NCBI GenBank assembly: GCA_035582835.1
Contig: JAYKAV010003143.1
Span: 63,420 to 127,419, forward strand
DNA: 64,000 bases
Direction: 5' to 3'
DNA from: Phoebastria nigripes
Lineage: Eukaryota; Chordata; Aves; Procellariiformes; Diomedeidae
Part shown: piece after piece, positions 53,211 through 64,000 of the stretch
How positions within the stretch are numbered: the first letter of the stretch is position 1
Layout of the letters: the number at the start of each line of letters is the position of its first letter
Position numbers and translations under genes: made by a program
The notes under the pieces: model-generated
The model's database searches: none
What the model was told of the DNA's origin: nothing
Seen by the model: only the letters and a program-made list of their open reading frames with translations

Positions 53211-56200
53211 ACATAAATGAGAAAGGAAGTTTCTGTCAAAGAAGATCTCAGATTCCATTTCGGCACCAACTACACTGTTTGCTTGGCCAGGAAAAAAGCA
53301 CACTTTCATACAAAGCCAATCATCAACTCATGTTTTTAGACATCAGAAGAGCTGGGCTAGTTTAGCTTTATAAAGCAACAAACAGTTACATGAATGCTTT
53401 TCATAGGTTTTTATACCTGCATGGTTACAAATCACTTTGAAGTCTTCCCAAGCTTAAGGCATTTCAACTATTTACCTAAATAAACACCTTCCAAAACCAT
53501 CAGAAGTATTTACCAAGAGAACAGATAAACAAAACAAAGTCTCCACTACATGACCTTAGATGATTTGGTAATATGAGAAAAATAGATTGAGAAAAAAATT
53601 CCATGAATCTGAGATGCAAGAAGATGAAACAAGTAGCTAAAACCTTCCTCAGACGAACTACAGGATTTCAAGGAAAACTGCAAGCACATCTTGTTAAACA
53701 CACTGAATGTTTGCAGAGCAGCAAAACCAGAGAACACTGCACTCCAACAGCTGTTGTTACTTAGAAATAACTGTACAAACCTTAAGAATAGCCTTAATCT
53801 ATTTAATAAGCAAAAGATTCAGTGGAGCCCAGTTTCCAACAAGTTTATGGCCCTTTATCCCTCCCCTCCTCAGTATTATGAGCTCCTTCCCATCTCCACA
53901 AAAGTGATCCTTGATTTGTTCCCTTACACATCTCCTAGCCATACAAGATGGNAACTCGCAGTACATAGCCTGGCTGAGAATTATGCACGTGTTGTTAAAT
54001 CCTGTGACCAGAGAGGTGCTAGCTCAGTAGCTAAGTTGTAACCACGTTTCCTTCAGTGGGGAGCACTAAATTGTGTTATTTCATCTCTACCCAGATCTCC
54101 ATTTTCTTGGGACCCACAGAAAGGTAAGCATAACTTACCACATTCTGCAGGTGTTATCAACAGGTGTAGTACATGAGACAGAACGTAACCACATGCATCA
54201 CATTTCCCTATAGGCCATAGCCTTGCTCTTATGACTACACATTAACTGTGNCTCATACCCTCCACTACAGTCACACTAGCCAGTTTCCATTCACTAATGT
54301 TCATGCCNAAAACCACCAGACCTCCTCTCTTTGAGTTCAAGTTAGTAGAATAGCTAGAATGACGTTAGGTAAGTAGATATACTCATGATCAAGAAGATGA
54401 TGATGTGACCAAAGAAGCGTGACACATTAGAGAAAATGTGAAGCAACAGATTGACTAATTAGACACCTTAATTTAAGAAGACCAGTAAAAAAGGAAAGTC
54501 AAATATTGGACTACCACTTTTGATAAGGTTGTATTTTAATAAACTGAAAACTAATTAAATTCTTATGTCAGCATTTTACCTGCATGATATACTAGACAAG
54601 CACCAGCTGGGCTTTATGCAAGAGACCTGGGATAGCCCTAGAAACTATGAAAGACTCTACCATCATTAATGTTATCTCCAACTCAAGTGGCAAGTTTCTG
54701 GAAGCAAGATGACACAAGTTGAAAGAAAACAGTCAGTGTATGAAGCATGGGGAGGGAAGACACCCAACAGTGTCCTAAAAGCATTCTTAAGCCAGCAGAA
54801 ACAGGCTCATAAGTCCAGTATTAGTAGTAACTCAAACAGGCAAAGCTAAGTCATTCACGGTTTAAAACAAAAAGAGAGAACTAGTACGAAAAGGTATCCT
54901 AAGCAAGTACAACTCTTCTGCAATAATTACAATGTACGCCACCAAATAAAAGAGCAATATGTTGAATAACAAGTCCCTTTAACAACACAAACAGCTGCTG
55001 AAACACATTCAATGTGCTATTTAGCCTTAAACTGATCTAGAAAATAGTAATCCACAGGAAATGTACGCAAGTGTTGTGTTTTTAATTTTCTAAGCTGCAA
55101 ACACTGAGCAGCATGAGCATGAAGTATCCACAGATGGTAAGACCCTTCCTAGTGTTTTTTGAAATGAACAGGAGAATTCCTGTAAAAGGAGTGCACATGC
55201 CTTATGCCCACTTACTGTGAAAGGAAACAAGACAGAATTCCACAAGCGGGATCACTTACTCAAAAGAGTAAAATTTAACAGTAGATGGGTGCATCTAAGA
55301 AAGTTAATAAAGTGTTATGAACCCATTTTATACTACGCTATTACATTAACATTATGCACTTAGAAGTCAACGTTTTCTTCTATTATTCTATTTTCAGTTT
55401 GTGCTAATATACTCAACTCTTTGCATTCACTGGTCAAGGCAAATATCTGAAACACCTATTTGAAAATACTGCCAGATTTCAATAGCGTTTTAAAATAAAA
55501 TAGCCTTCTAATAAAAGTAGCCTGGGAAGATCTTAAAATCCAGGGAGAATTACATTACTAGCTATTACAGTTCCTGACTGATGTAAGGAATGTGAAGCTT
55601 CTTGTGCACAAGATTTGAAAGGTTATCTCAGAAAAAGAGTCACAACATACCAAGTTTAAAAAAAAAAAAGCAGTAAAGTAATCGAACCTGCTAAACTACT
55701 TTAGACACTACGGTAACTGTAGTGTCTAAAATGAAGATGAGACACAAAACGCGTCACACATTCCTATTTGTACCTATATGAGAGACAGATGACTTGTTTT
55801 GGTAAAAACCTTAACTCCTGCAGCAACGGCTTACAGTGTACTGACATGAACATACTGAAGATTTCGCCCATTGTTGTAAACCAGTATTACCCTTGAATAG
55901 AAGAATATGCAATTTTAAAAAGAACCATAAAGTAATAAGGAAAATTGCAAAACATTCACTAGCTTTCATTAGAGGCCTACCTAGTGCTAAGGTTGCTCAA
56001 TTTACAGGACAGCAGATCTAAGATTTTCCAAATTAATGGCCGTTGGTGCAAGTTTTAAGTTTATTACATTGCGTAGACTTAGGTAAGCTGGCTACTAGCA
56101 TGCTTTTCAATTATAATAAAAACAGCAACACGTAGCAATGGTGTAAAAGTCATTTAAAACAGCAAGAGGAGACCTTTCATTACCTTTTAACACTACACCT

Positions 56201-56768
56201 CAGCCAGTTGTTAATACACTGTAAAGAGATGCAAAAGCTAAATGAAATAGTTTTACAGCAAGTACTTTTTCAGCCATTTAAAAGCACTCACACTGCATGG
56301 CCTCAAACTACACAGCGCTGACAGCACCTGGCTGATAAGCTCAGGCCTCAGCCGCATGAGCGTCACACTTCACCAGCAAGGAGAGAGCTACTGCTGTTTG
56401 CCGCTGTAATCACCTCGTGTCCCTCCTTACTGAGGAGATTTACGTCTTCCATCCCAAACCCTATGGACGTTGGTAACAAGGACAAAAACAAGCAGGAAGT
56501 AGTTAGACTGGTGTTTTTCTTAATTGCTCCAAGAAGACAGAGGAAAAGTTGGAAACCGTGTAAGAGACAGCAGCTTTTACTGTAGTTAAGACTTCACTAT
56601 TTGAGAGAGGCACGAGCTCCCAGAGGGCTCGAAGCTGTTCCCGGTTTCGGTTACCCCCCAGCTCCTCCAGCCACTAACAGCAGCCGCGGCATTTCCTGAA
56701 GAGAAGTTTAACGCGTAAGCGCCTATCTTTAACCCGTAAGTTTCTTAAAGAAGTCTAACGAGGGATTT
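53211..56768 (-). other. 5' intron of the C4orf33 homologue
   Basis: Bounded by the inferred donor at 56773 and acceptor at 53209. AT-rich, with no coding or full repeat seen except the hairpin at 55700 and an 11-nt A tract near 55660. Confidence 0.6.
55700..55730. repeat. 12-bp perfect hairpin, 7-nt loop, in the 5' intron of the C4orf33 homologue
   Basis: TTTAGACACTAC pairs with GTAGTGTCTAAA across GGTAACT. No element family recognised. Confidence 0.88.
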
Positions 56769-56905
56769 CTTACGCCTCCAGATATCCGCTGCCACTCTGA
56801 CAGAAAACTCGGCTCCCCAGCAAGCCCAGCGCCTCCACCTCCCCCTTTCCCCCGCCACAACCTCCAGCCCTGACCAGCAGCCGCTCCAGCGCTCCAGCCG
56901 CTCCA

Positions 56906-56919
56906 GCGCGCATGCGCGC
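56906..56919. promoter_or_regulatory. Palindromic NRF1-type site
   Basis: The 14-bp perfect palindrome GCGCGCATGCGCGC contains the NRF1 core GCGCATGCGC. It sits inside the shared CpG island, between or at the divergent starts. NRF1 motifs are common in bidirectional CpG promoters (general knowledge). Use in this genome is inferred. Confidence 0.7.
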
Positions 56920-56998
56920 AGAGCCTCCCTCCCTCCCCCCTCCCTGCCGGCCGCCTTCCTAGGTTCGCGCGCTCCGGCGGGCTCGCGCCCTCCGCTGC

Positions 56999-57006
56999 CA
57001 CGTGAC
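56999..57006. promoter_or_regulatory. CACGTGAC E-box (USF/TFE-type)
   Basis: Exact CACGTGAC about 90 bp from the NRF1-type palindrome, in the middle of the divergent promoter. This octamer is the preferred form for USF and MiT/TFE bHLH-zip factors. Function here is inferred from position. Confidence 0.55.
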
Positions 57007-57564
57007 CGACGCGCCGTCTGGGGTCGAGCTGTTCGCTAAGGGAAGAGCTGAGGCGTCCGCGGCTCGCGGGGCGGGTAGGTGGGCGCGCGCCGGCCCTCGC
57101 CGCCAGGCAGGCCCCGCCTTGGCTGTTAGGCGTTATGGGGGCGCGGGGCGAAGGCGGTAACCGTCGCTGAGGCGCGTGGGTGCCGTTAGTGCCGGCTGCC
57201 GCGGCGGGGGCCGTTTCCCTTCCAGGCGGCGGTGGTGGCGGGGTTGCCGCGCTGGGCTGAGGGGAAGAGGCGGGTGTAGAGGGAGAGGTTGTGGTTACTG
57301 CCCCCGCACCACCCAGCCGCAGCCGCGGCTTTACTTTCCGAAAGAAGTGCGAGCCGGTAGGCGAGGGGAGCGAGTTCCCGGTGCCTGGAAGTTATTGCCT
57401 CCGTCCCTCTCCCGAGTGGCTCTTACCTTCCCTGTCCGCTGGCGAGGCGAAATCCCGCCGGGCACCGGGGGCGGCAAGCGGCTGAAATAACCGGCTTTTC
57501 CCCGGGTTTTTGCAGGCTTTCCTGGGGGGAACTCTCAGCGGCGGTGAAGCTTTCCACTGGAAAT

Positions 57565-57598
57565 ATGGCCACTGAGCTCGGCAGTGGGGGAGAGCCAG
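57565..57598 (+). CDS. SCLT1: SCLT1 coding exon 1 ([11 protein letters not shown])
   Basis: Thirty-four coding bases from the ATG to a GT donor at 57599, phase 1. Upstream, a pyrimidine-rich stretch ending in gcag at 57515 looks like an acceptor. The exon therefore probably starts at 57516 with about 49 nt of 5' UTR, joined to a non-coding first exon in the CpG island (one possible donor is gtaggt at 57075). The peptide does not resemble the human start closely, so this exon is assigned by position, Kozak context and phase. Confidence 0.75.
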
Positions 57599-60500
57599 GT
57601 GAGGTCTCTGCCAGCGGTCGGCTTCGTGGGCTGCCCGCCTGCTCCTGACACATCGCGGGTTGGCCCAAGTGCTGCCCTGGGGCTGTTTGAAGGACGGAGC
57701 AGAGGAGCCGAGGCCTGGACGCTGCCTCTCGGGAGCTGGGGTCAATTTCTACAGAGGGTAGAAACCCTTTTGCCTATGGTTATAGCAATGAAGATTCATA
57801 TTCTTTAGCTCTTCTAGTGTTTGCTATAGTGAATAGCATCAGAACTGTTTTTTTTAGTTAGCTGAAGACTAATAAGTAAAAACTGCTAATGCGGGTAATA
57901 GCCGAAAACACATGCATTTTTTTCATAATGCCTCTTTTCTCTAGTTAAGAAACTACTGCATTTCCTATGCTTGGCTTATACCTGAAAGGCAAAAAAGCTG
58001 TCTTGCCGGTTACTTTCAAAATTTGCTTTGCAGACTAAAATCAGTGTTTTTAATTAAGTGTTCTTTGTTACAATTTTGATAATTTTAATGTAAGCTTAAT
58101 GTGATTGAATCAGAGTACACCTTAATTACTTACCAGCAAAATACTGGCAAAAATTGCTTCTACAGAGTTTATATTACTATAAATAGGGAATGGGTTGATG
58201 TGTTGTCCCAAGAATGTTACTGTCCCTGTCACTAATTAGTGTTACAGGGAAAACTTGATAGCACGGCAGAAAGTAGGACAAGATCACAGTACATAAAGTG
58301 CTATGGCTGTGCATCGCTCAAAAAGCAAAATTTCAATTGATACTAAACTTTGTATGACAGCTTTGGATAGCCAAAAGTGAAAGACCAGCTCTTGATTCCA
58401 AGGACTTTAGTAGCAGAAAAGCTTCTGTCTGAGCCAACAGAGTCATCCTGGCTCAAAAGCCCATATCTTTATCGAGCTTTGCGTAAGTATTTATTATACT
58501 GTGATGTGAACAAATCATGGATTTGCAAATATTGGTATTTTGCATTTTCACATGTATTTAATTTGTCTGGATGTAGCTTCTTACTTTATAAATCTTTAGC
58601 CTCTAAATAGAGCTCAGACTAAATTCACTGTGAAGTGGTAAGAGTTGCCTTTTTTATCAAGGAGTTTAATTCTCACTTTAAAAAACTCCATACATTTTGA
58701 AGGGTGCCAAATGACAAATTTGAAGTTAGCTTGCATGCCAACTGAGACATAAGTTATTTGAGGCCTACTCTAAGTCTGATATATGGATTGATGTTTCTCT
58801 TGTTTCATGAATGTGAAATCAAAGTTCTAAAATGCTTAATGTGTGTAATACACATAAAAAGAGATTGTCTAAGCACTGTTATATTTAGCTTTGTAGAATA
58901 AATATTTGTTGTGTTAAGTATGTAGCTGTAAAGAAGGTTCTCGGAATGAAATGCTCGTCTCTGGCACTGATCAATTATAAATTGAGTTTTACCTGAATGC
59001 TTTTTGCAGTATCAGCAGCCAANCCTACGAGTAATAATTCATCCATTCCATTACATATTTTTGTGATAAACTACTAAATACATAAAACNTTTATCAGAAT
59101 GTATTTAATGATTCACTGTTGAAGGTGGGTACATCTGTAAGGGGTGTTTAAGATTTGTCCCCTCTTGCACCTATGGCCTCTCGTGTTTGCAGACTGCTTT
59201 GGCTGGTGAGGGCAGCTGCTTTCCCCTTCCTGTTCCTTGGCATCCTTTTACTATTACCTCCTTTCTATCCCCTCTGTCTTTTTCCTATATCCTCCTTTAG
59301 AAGATAAAAACCTGAGAAAGAAGCATGGGATGTGTATCAAGAAAAATAGGCAAGAAGTTGTTTTAAATTGAAATGTATGCATTACCTTCCTGATTTCCTT
59401 TTTACAACAGTGTCACTCAGATTCTTATAAAATAGAATAGACTATTTCAGTTGGAAGGCACCTACAAGGATCATCTTGTCCAACTGCCTGACCAGTTCAG
59501 GGCTGACCAAAAGTTAAAGCATGCTGTTAAGAGCATTGTCCCACTGCCTCTTAAACACTGACAGGCTTGGGGCATCGGCCACCTCTCTAGGAAGCCTGTT
59601 CCAGTGTTTGACCACCCTCTCGGTAAAGAAATGATTCCTAATGTCCAGTCTAAACCTCCCCTGGTGCAGCTTTGAACCGTTCCCGTGCGTCCTATCACTG
59701 GCTACCAGGGAGAAGAGATCAGCACCTCCCTCTCCACTTCCCCTCCTCAGGAAGCTGTAGAGAGCAATGAGGTCGCCCCTCAGCCTTCTTTTCTCCAAAT
59801 GAGACAAATGAGTCCTTAGCCGCTCCTCATAGGACATTCCTTCCAGCCCTTTTGCCAGCTTTGTTGCCCTCCTCTGGACACATTCAAGGACCTTCACATC
59901 CTCCCTAAATTGTGGGGCCCAGATGTGCACACAGCACTCAAGGTGAGGCCGCACCAACACTGAATACAGCGGGATAATCACCTCTTTTGACTGGCTGGTT
60001 ATACTGTGTTTTTGTTAGATCAAAGAACACTCCATGAACAAGTGGAAGGAGCTGTTATTTCTCCCTTCCAACCTTCTGCTGGTTCTTTCATTTGTAGTAC
60101 AAGTAGTCTCTGAAATCCCGATAGCCAGTTACATGAGTAAGGAAGAGTGATGCCTTAGTTGATGTTCCCAGCTCAGCAGTATGAAATCTCATTCCTCATC
60201 ATGCTTTGCATCTTTCGGAAAAAGCGGATACCGACAGACTGCATTTCTTCCTTCTTGTTTGGGTTTCTTCTGGATATACTTGAGTGCTCAGTTCCATTTA
60301 TCAGTGAAGCTCTGTTGACCTAAGTTTGTTGAAAGTTTATTGAGAACTGCAGGGTTGAGTTCATAACAAGAAGTTAATTGTCAAACATCCAGCTAATTGA
60401 ATTGGACACACAATGTGATTTGTTGCACTTAGACCTCGTGAATCATTAGGATGTGTATGTATTTGTGAGTTTTCTAGGCAGAAACTTCATTTTTTAAAAT

Positions 60501-63500
60501 TTCTAAAAGAAAACAGAAGGAATGTGAAAGAAATGGAATTCATTATTATTACACAGGCTTTGTAGGCTTTTTCAAGTCCTATTTTCTTTAAAATAATTGT
60601 GCTAAATGAAAGAGTTTTATGAAGCACATTGTGTGCCTTCAAAGCACTACACCATTAAACATATTTCTGACTGCCAGTCAGGTTTATCTAGATAATGGCC
60701 CATGTTGTAGCTNTGATTCTCAAACTTTGTATTTTTCAGATCAGAGGCTAAATGTGGCACTTGGACGGTATGAAACGGATGAGATTTTGAGAGCTGCTGC
60801 TGAGCAGGTATGTGAACTCAGGGATGGAAGTAGTAAGAATTTTTGTGATGAGGTTTTGAGACAAACATCTTTGCATACATAGAGCACAGCCCACTTCACT
60901 GTGGCCTGGCCTTGCTTTGGGTCCATCACACAACTCTAGAGCTGCTTGTTGTTTTTCCAAGCAGCAGCAGAATAAAACTGTCGTAACAGTGAATTCTGGT
61001 ATTTTTGGTGCATTTTCAAAAGCTTGTCATATGNGGGAGAACATATCCCTGAAAGAATACTTGTTTTCTACTTTAGTAGACTTTTTCACTTTTATAGACT
61101 CCTCTTTTNTAAGAGATTGGTCTCATGTGAAGATAACTTTTTGTGCTGGGTACCGTAAGCCTGTCTGAAAGTCTGTGCAGAATCTAGGGCATCAGCACTT
61201 TCCTGATGCTGAGATGCATGGAAATGAACTTAGCACTTACCCAAACTTATGATTGTTCTTTTAAGAGCGAGATGATTCCCCCTCTGATGCAATTATGCTT
61301 TATATCAGAGCGTCTCCAGGGAAAAAAAAAAATTATAGTTTTTTTCAAATTGGGCCAGCATTCAAGGATTTTTGAACATAAACCTGGAAGTGATCATGTG
61401 GGATATTGTGTATGATTACAGTACAGGCAGAACAACAGCTTTGGGTTGCATATAAAAATACAAAACTACATGCAGTCATGTGCAAGTACTAATATATAAA
61501 GTATACCATTGCAGAAAAATGCCCCTGGTGGTGATGGCATATCAGGATCCAGGATGATGGACCAAAGGTAACTGATTCCAAATGATAAGTGGGAATACTA
61601 TGAAGTATTCAAAAGAAATTTTCGTGTGCTTTTAAAAGTGTAAATATCCAGGTGAACCTGGTCTTATGTACACTTATTCACAGCTCTGAGAACTTGTGAA
61701 TGGAGGTCTGTAAAACTGTTCATGTAGCAGTTGTTTTGAGATACTATTCTGTTTATTCAGTAAATTAAATATATGTCTTTTCTTGCACAATCTGTAAAAT
61801 AAAGGATGAGAGATGAATGAAGGAATTCTCTAGTCTAAATTTTAAGATAGTAAACAAAAAAGCAGGTTAAGATTGTACTGATCTAGGTAACACAGGTAAC
61901 TGCTGTCTGTTGAGGTCAGATGGATGTTTTTAAAAATGCTTATTTGACAATCTTCAACTAACAGTTGCCTATTAGTAAATTGTTTAATAGTCATTGTCAT
62001 TTCCTTTCTGTTATAAAAATAACCTGTCCTTTCTTGTTAGCTTTTAAGGAATTATCACTCCAGACTCATATAGAATTTTCAGAGAATTGCTATCAATTAC
62101 AAAAATATTAGGAAGGAAAAAGTATATAAGTAGAACTACATTATTTTACATTGTCTTATAGGCCATTTTACTGTTGTATGTGAAAGCAGTAACAAAGTCT
62201 AGTCTTAAATCATTTGGGATTCTATGGGTGAAATATTAATGTTCTATTATGTTCTATTAATGCTCATTTATAATGTCCTGTGTTCTGGTTCTGTTATACA
62301 GGAAATCTGCTGTTAATGATCATACTTAAAAGTAGTAATTAAGTTTGTTCATTTGATTTTGGTGAATGTTGAGCTTGGAAATAAAGAAAAGTGACTGTTT
62401 TGTTCTGTTTTCTAGATTAAGAATTCTGTAAAACTAGTTAATTATCAGAACAATGTTTCAGCATTTACAAAATTTATTCTAAGCGTGTTTTTCAACTTTT
62501 TAGCTTGTCAACTCTAATCACGGAGTATGATAAACACTTGGAAGAAATGAGAGAACAGCTGCAGCTTTATCAGGTATGGATGTTCCTAACACTTCAGACT
62601 GTATATTCTNAGTATTTTATAGTATTAGCATCTAGGCCATTAGTTTTTGTCAATAAAGGAAAGTATGCCTGTGCCACGCTTCACAAACTTGCTGGACTGC
62701 AGTCTGCCTTAAACGGATGAATGGAGAGCTTTCTATGAAAAGGTTGGAAGATTGTCCAAACTGCACAGATTACTGTGTGTTTGGAGAAGCAGTAGTGTGA
62801 AATGAAACATGGATGTTTTATTTCTCTAGATGCTCTGGTATGGTTGCAGGTATTTTCCTAGGTGACATTCAGATGAGGCAGCTGTTTCCCCCTTTCCGTA
62901 CAGGTCTGATCTTGGCCATGCAGTCCAGCTCAGTCCTGCAAGTGTAGATACACCCAGCCTTCTTCATTCTTAATAATTCTTTGGATTCAAATAATTCTTT
63001 AAATGTTTATTATCGTGGAGGGGGACTGTCCTCCTTTCAACCGCAGAAGAAGAAAACTTTTTAATGCTTCATGTGATCACCAAAAAGCAAAGTGATATGT
63101 TCAATAATTAAAACCTGTGGCATACAGAAAGCAATTTTTACTTGTGATCTACATGCAGAAGTTATACTCTGGTTTTGGTTTAATGCACTTAATTTGTTTG
63201 ATCTGTCCATCATAAAGATTCTGCAAATACAGTCTTCAAGCTTGGCTGATTGCAAAAGGCAATAGAAGCACAAAGGTTTTGTTGCGCTGTTTAGTTAACA
63301 AAACAGTACCTTTGACTCATGTAACTGAAGTTTTTCCTCAGTTAATTCCTAAACTCTTATTTCAAATGCTTACTGCATAAAAGATGAGAGTTATCCACTG
63401 TATCCCTAAAAGAACTTGAGTTAACTAAGAATTAATCTGTAAGAGCTATAAGAATTCCAAAAGGTAAGTTTAATGCTCATAATAACTTCTGAATGCTCAC

Positions 63501-63755
63501 GTGTAACAGGGCTTAGCAGCTCTGAAATTTAAGTGGCATCCTGTGACTTTCCTTAAAAAAGAAAGTGACTTTTGTTTACTGTATTATGCTGAACTAAATT
63601 GTCCATCTTTTACAGTATCAGTCAGAATTAAAAGGTGAAAGAATTACCAAAGTTTATGTCACTTAAATGAGTGCTTATTCTTGCATGTTTTTGTATTAGG
63701 CACAGATGAGTGAGATGAGACTAAAATTTGAACAAGTCACCAAGGAAAACGAAAG
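57565..63755 (+). CDS. SCLT1: SCLT1 (sodium channel and clathrin linker 1), 5' part, five coding exons, continues past right edge
   Basis: Coding exons are 57565-57598, 60740-60807, 61515-61567, 62504-62573 and 63700-63755. Each has AG/GT borders and the phases join without error (1, 0, 2, 0, 2), giving 94 codons plus two bases. Identification rests on exons 4-5: [15 protein letters not shown] and [15 protein letters not shown] match the start of the human coiled coil (LVTEYDKHLGEL, EMKLQLENVIKENER). Known for the family: SCLT1 is a long coiled-coil protein of centriolar distal appendages needed for ciliogenesis, and was also described as linking Nav1.8 to clathrin. The start was chosen at 57565 because the ATG has A at -3 and G at +4 and splices in phase to exon 2. 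Only about the first seventh of a roughly 690-residue protein is present. The N-terminal 50 residues are much less like human than the rest. It is divergently paired with the C4orf33 homologue. Confidence 0.95.
57599..60739 (+). other. SCLT1: SCLT1 intron 1
   Basis: GT at 57599 to AG at 60739, 3.1 kb. The only recognisable content is the antisense CR1 at 59425-59998. Remaining introns (60808-61514, 61568-62503, 62574-63699 and the partial one from 63756) show nothing recognisable. Confidence 0.85.
59425..59998 (-). mobile_element. CR1 LINE, 5'-truncated, open reverse-transcriptase C-terminal part plus 3' end
   Basis: On the minus strand a frame open for about 160 codons (from at least 59990 to the stop at about 59516) carries CR1 tail motifs: [79 protein letters not shown] and [13 protein letters not shown]. 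Below the stop, the short CR1 3' UTR (ttggacaagatgatcc, then ccttccaactgaaatag) ends near 59425. No poly(A) tail is present, as expected for CR1. There is no in-frame ATG at the left end and the 5' part of the element is missing, so it cannot be autonomous. It lies antisense in SCLT1 intron 1. The intact frame suggests it is younger than the other copies here. Confidence 0.95.
60740..60807 (+). CDS. SCLT1: SCLT1 coding exon 2
   Basis: Sixty-eight bases bounded by atttttcag and gtatgt. With the G carried from exon 1 it reads [15 protein letters not shown] followed by [11 protein letters not shown]-x(3)-G/R-RY aligns with the human N-terminal RRLNEDFRRY, a weak but ordered match. It ends on a complete codon. 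Confidence 0.85.
61515..61567 (+). CDS. SCLT1: SCLT1 coding exon 3
   Basis: Fifty-three bases between accattgcag and gtaact. The peptide is [17 protein letters not shown] followed by a split Ser codon completed by the C at 62504. The terminal DQS matches the human DQS just before the LVTEYDKHL block, which fixes the exon even though the Gly/Ser-rich part is not conserved. Confidence 0.85.
62504..62573 (+). CDS. SCLT1: SCLT1 coding exon 4 (start of coiled coil)
   Basis: Seventy bases after ttttttag-type acceptor and before gtatgg. It encodes [15 protein letters not shown] then REQLQLYQ, the most strongly conserved block in the window for this protein. Ends in phase 0. Confidence 0.96.
63700..63755 (+). 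CDS. SCLT1: SCLT1 coding exon 5
   Basis: Fifty-six bases between ttgtattag and gtaaat. It encodes [19 protein letters not shown] (last codon split), collinear with human KQVGEMKLQLENVIKENER. The following exon lies beyond 64000. Confidence 0.96.
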
Positions 63756-64000
63756 GTAAATAATTGCACTGCCCTGTTACTACTGCTGGTTTTCTTGATT
63801 TCTAAACCTTAAAAAGCTTTTTTCTAGGACCTTGAAATCTTTTGAATCTATTAATAGTTGAAGATCTCATACTTGCGAGCTCTATGTTAGAGTCTTTAAG
63901 TGCTTAATACAGATTACAGCACCAGCTTTAGGAGATTTAACCATATCTCTGAAAGAACTAGATATTAAACTATTTCAAACTGTCTATTGTGTTTATAGAA

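Larger units (their letters stand above)
56600..57650. promoter_or_regulatory. CpG-island bidirectional promoter of the C4orf33 homologue and SCLT1
   Basis: A block very rich in C+G and CpG, in sharp contrast to the AT-rich flanks, lies between the two divergent genes. It contains GC boxes (ggggcgggt near 57069, ccccgcc near 57113) and no obvious TATA box near either start. The minus-side non-coding exon of the C4orf33 homologue could end at a donor gtaag starting at 56773. The plus-side SCLT1 leader could use gtaggt at 57075 with the acceptor at 57515. TSS positions cannot be read from sequence alone. Head-to-head spacing and CpG island agree with one shared promoter. Confidence 0.88.

Noticed and set aside
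56729..57001. Open frame in the CpG island that would splice in frame into the C4orf33 homologue (GG then YMKMEF), suggesting a 76-residue N-terminal extension
   Set aside because: The apparent first codon is GTG, and no ATG occurs in the frame between 57001 and the donor at 56773. GC-rich islands give stop-free frames by chance. The conserved start is 53199.
57241..57260. RFX X-box half site (gttgcc) expected for a ciliary gene
   Set aside because: No matching second half within the allowed spacing.
57176..57490. Arg/Gly-rich plus-strand ORFs of 64-104 codons in the CpG island
   Set aside because: Composition artefacts of the promoter island. They do not join in phase to SCLT1 exon 2, whereas the ATG at 57565 does.

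Overview
The window is vertebrate nuclear DNA, most likely from a bird (another sauropsid is possible). Coding sequence is in short, spliced exons. The recognisable dispersed repeats are almost all CR1-type LINEs of several ages, and interspersed repeat density is low. No bacterial genes, operons, CRISPR arrays or ribosomal RNA were seen. Single N bases are scattered throughout.

The well-supported part is the right-hand third. Two protein genes sit head to head around a CpG island at about 56.6-57.65 kb. Leftward (minus strand) is the C4orf33 homologue (UPF0462 family). All five coding exons can be placed with matching splice phases, giving a complete protein of 197 residues. Rightward (plus strand) is the 5' part of SCLT1, a coiled-coil distal-appendage protein of the centriole. 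Five coding exons join in frame for 94 codons, and the gene runs off the right edge. The same head-to-head pair exists in human 4q28. The shared island carries a palindromic NRF1-type site and a CACGTGAC E-box, as expected for a bidirectional promoter. A 5'-truncated CR1 with an open reverse-transcriptase tail lies antisense in SCLT1 intron 1.

From about 32.3 to 48.7 kb the sequence is AT-rich and CpG-poor, with no recognised gene. It holds two older CR1 remnants, long A/T homopolymers and two strong inverted repeats.

The left half (1 to about 32 kb) differs: CpG is roughly four times more frequent in sampled kilobases, and the change is abrupt near a 43-nt poly(A) at 32.27 kb. Here I find three short minus-strand exons (42, 84 and 48 nt). 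All are multiples of three, all share phase 1, and together they read as a Glu/Lys-rich peptide I cannot assign to a family. A possible first exon lies at 26.44-26.48 kb. On the plus strand, two segments with excellent splice boundaries at 3.07-3.16 and 4.03-4.22 kb suggest a second, possibly non-coding, transcript. Old CR1 pieces at 21.7-22.05 and 29.0-29.3 kb, an L2-like reverse-transcriptase remnant at 11.3 kb, and short palindromic relics of an older amniote repeat complete the region.

Nothing here is clearly a new biological system. The best leads are the unidentified small-exon gene, the CpG step and the avian-specific SCLT1 N-terminus.
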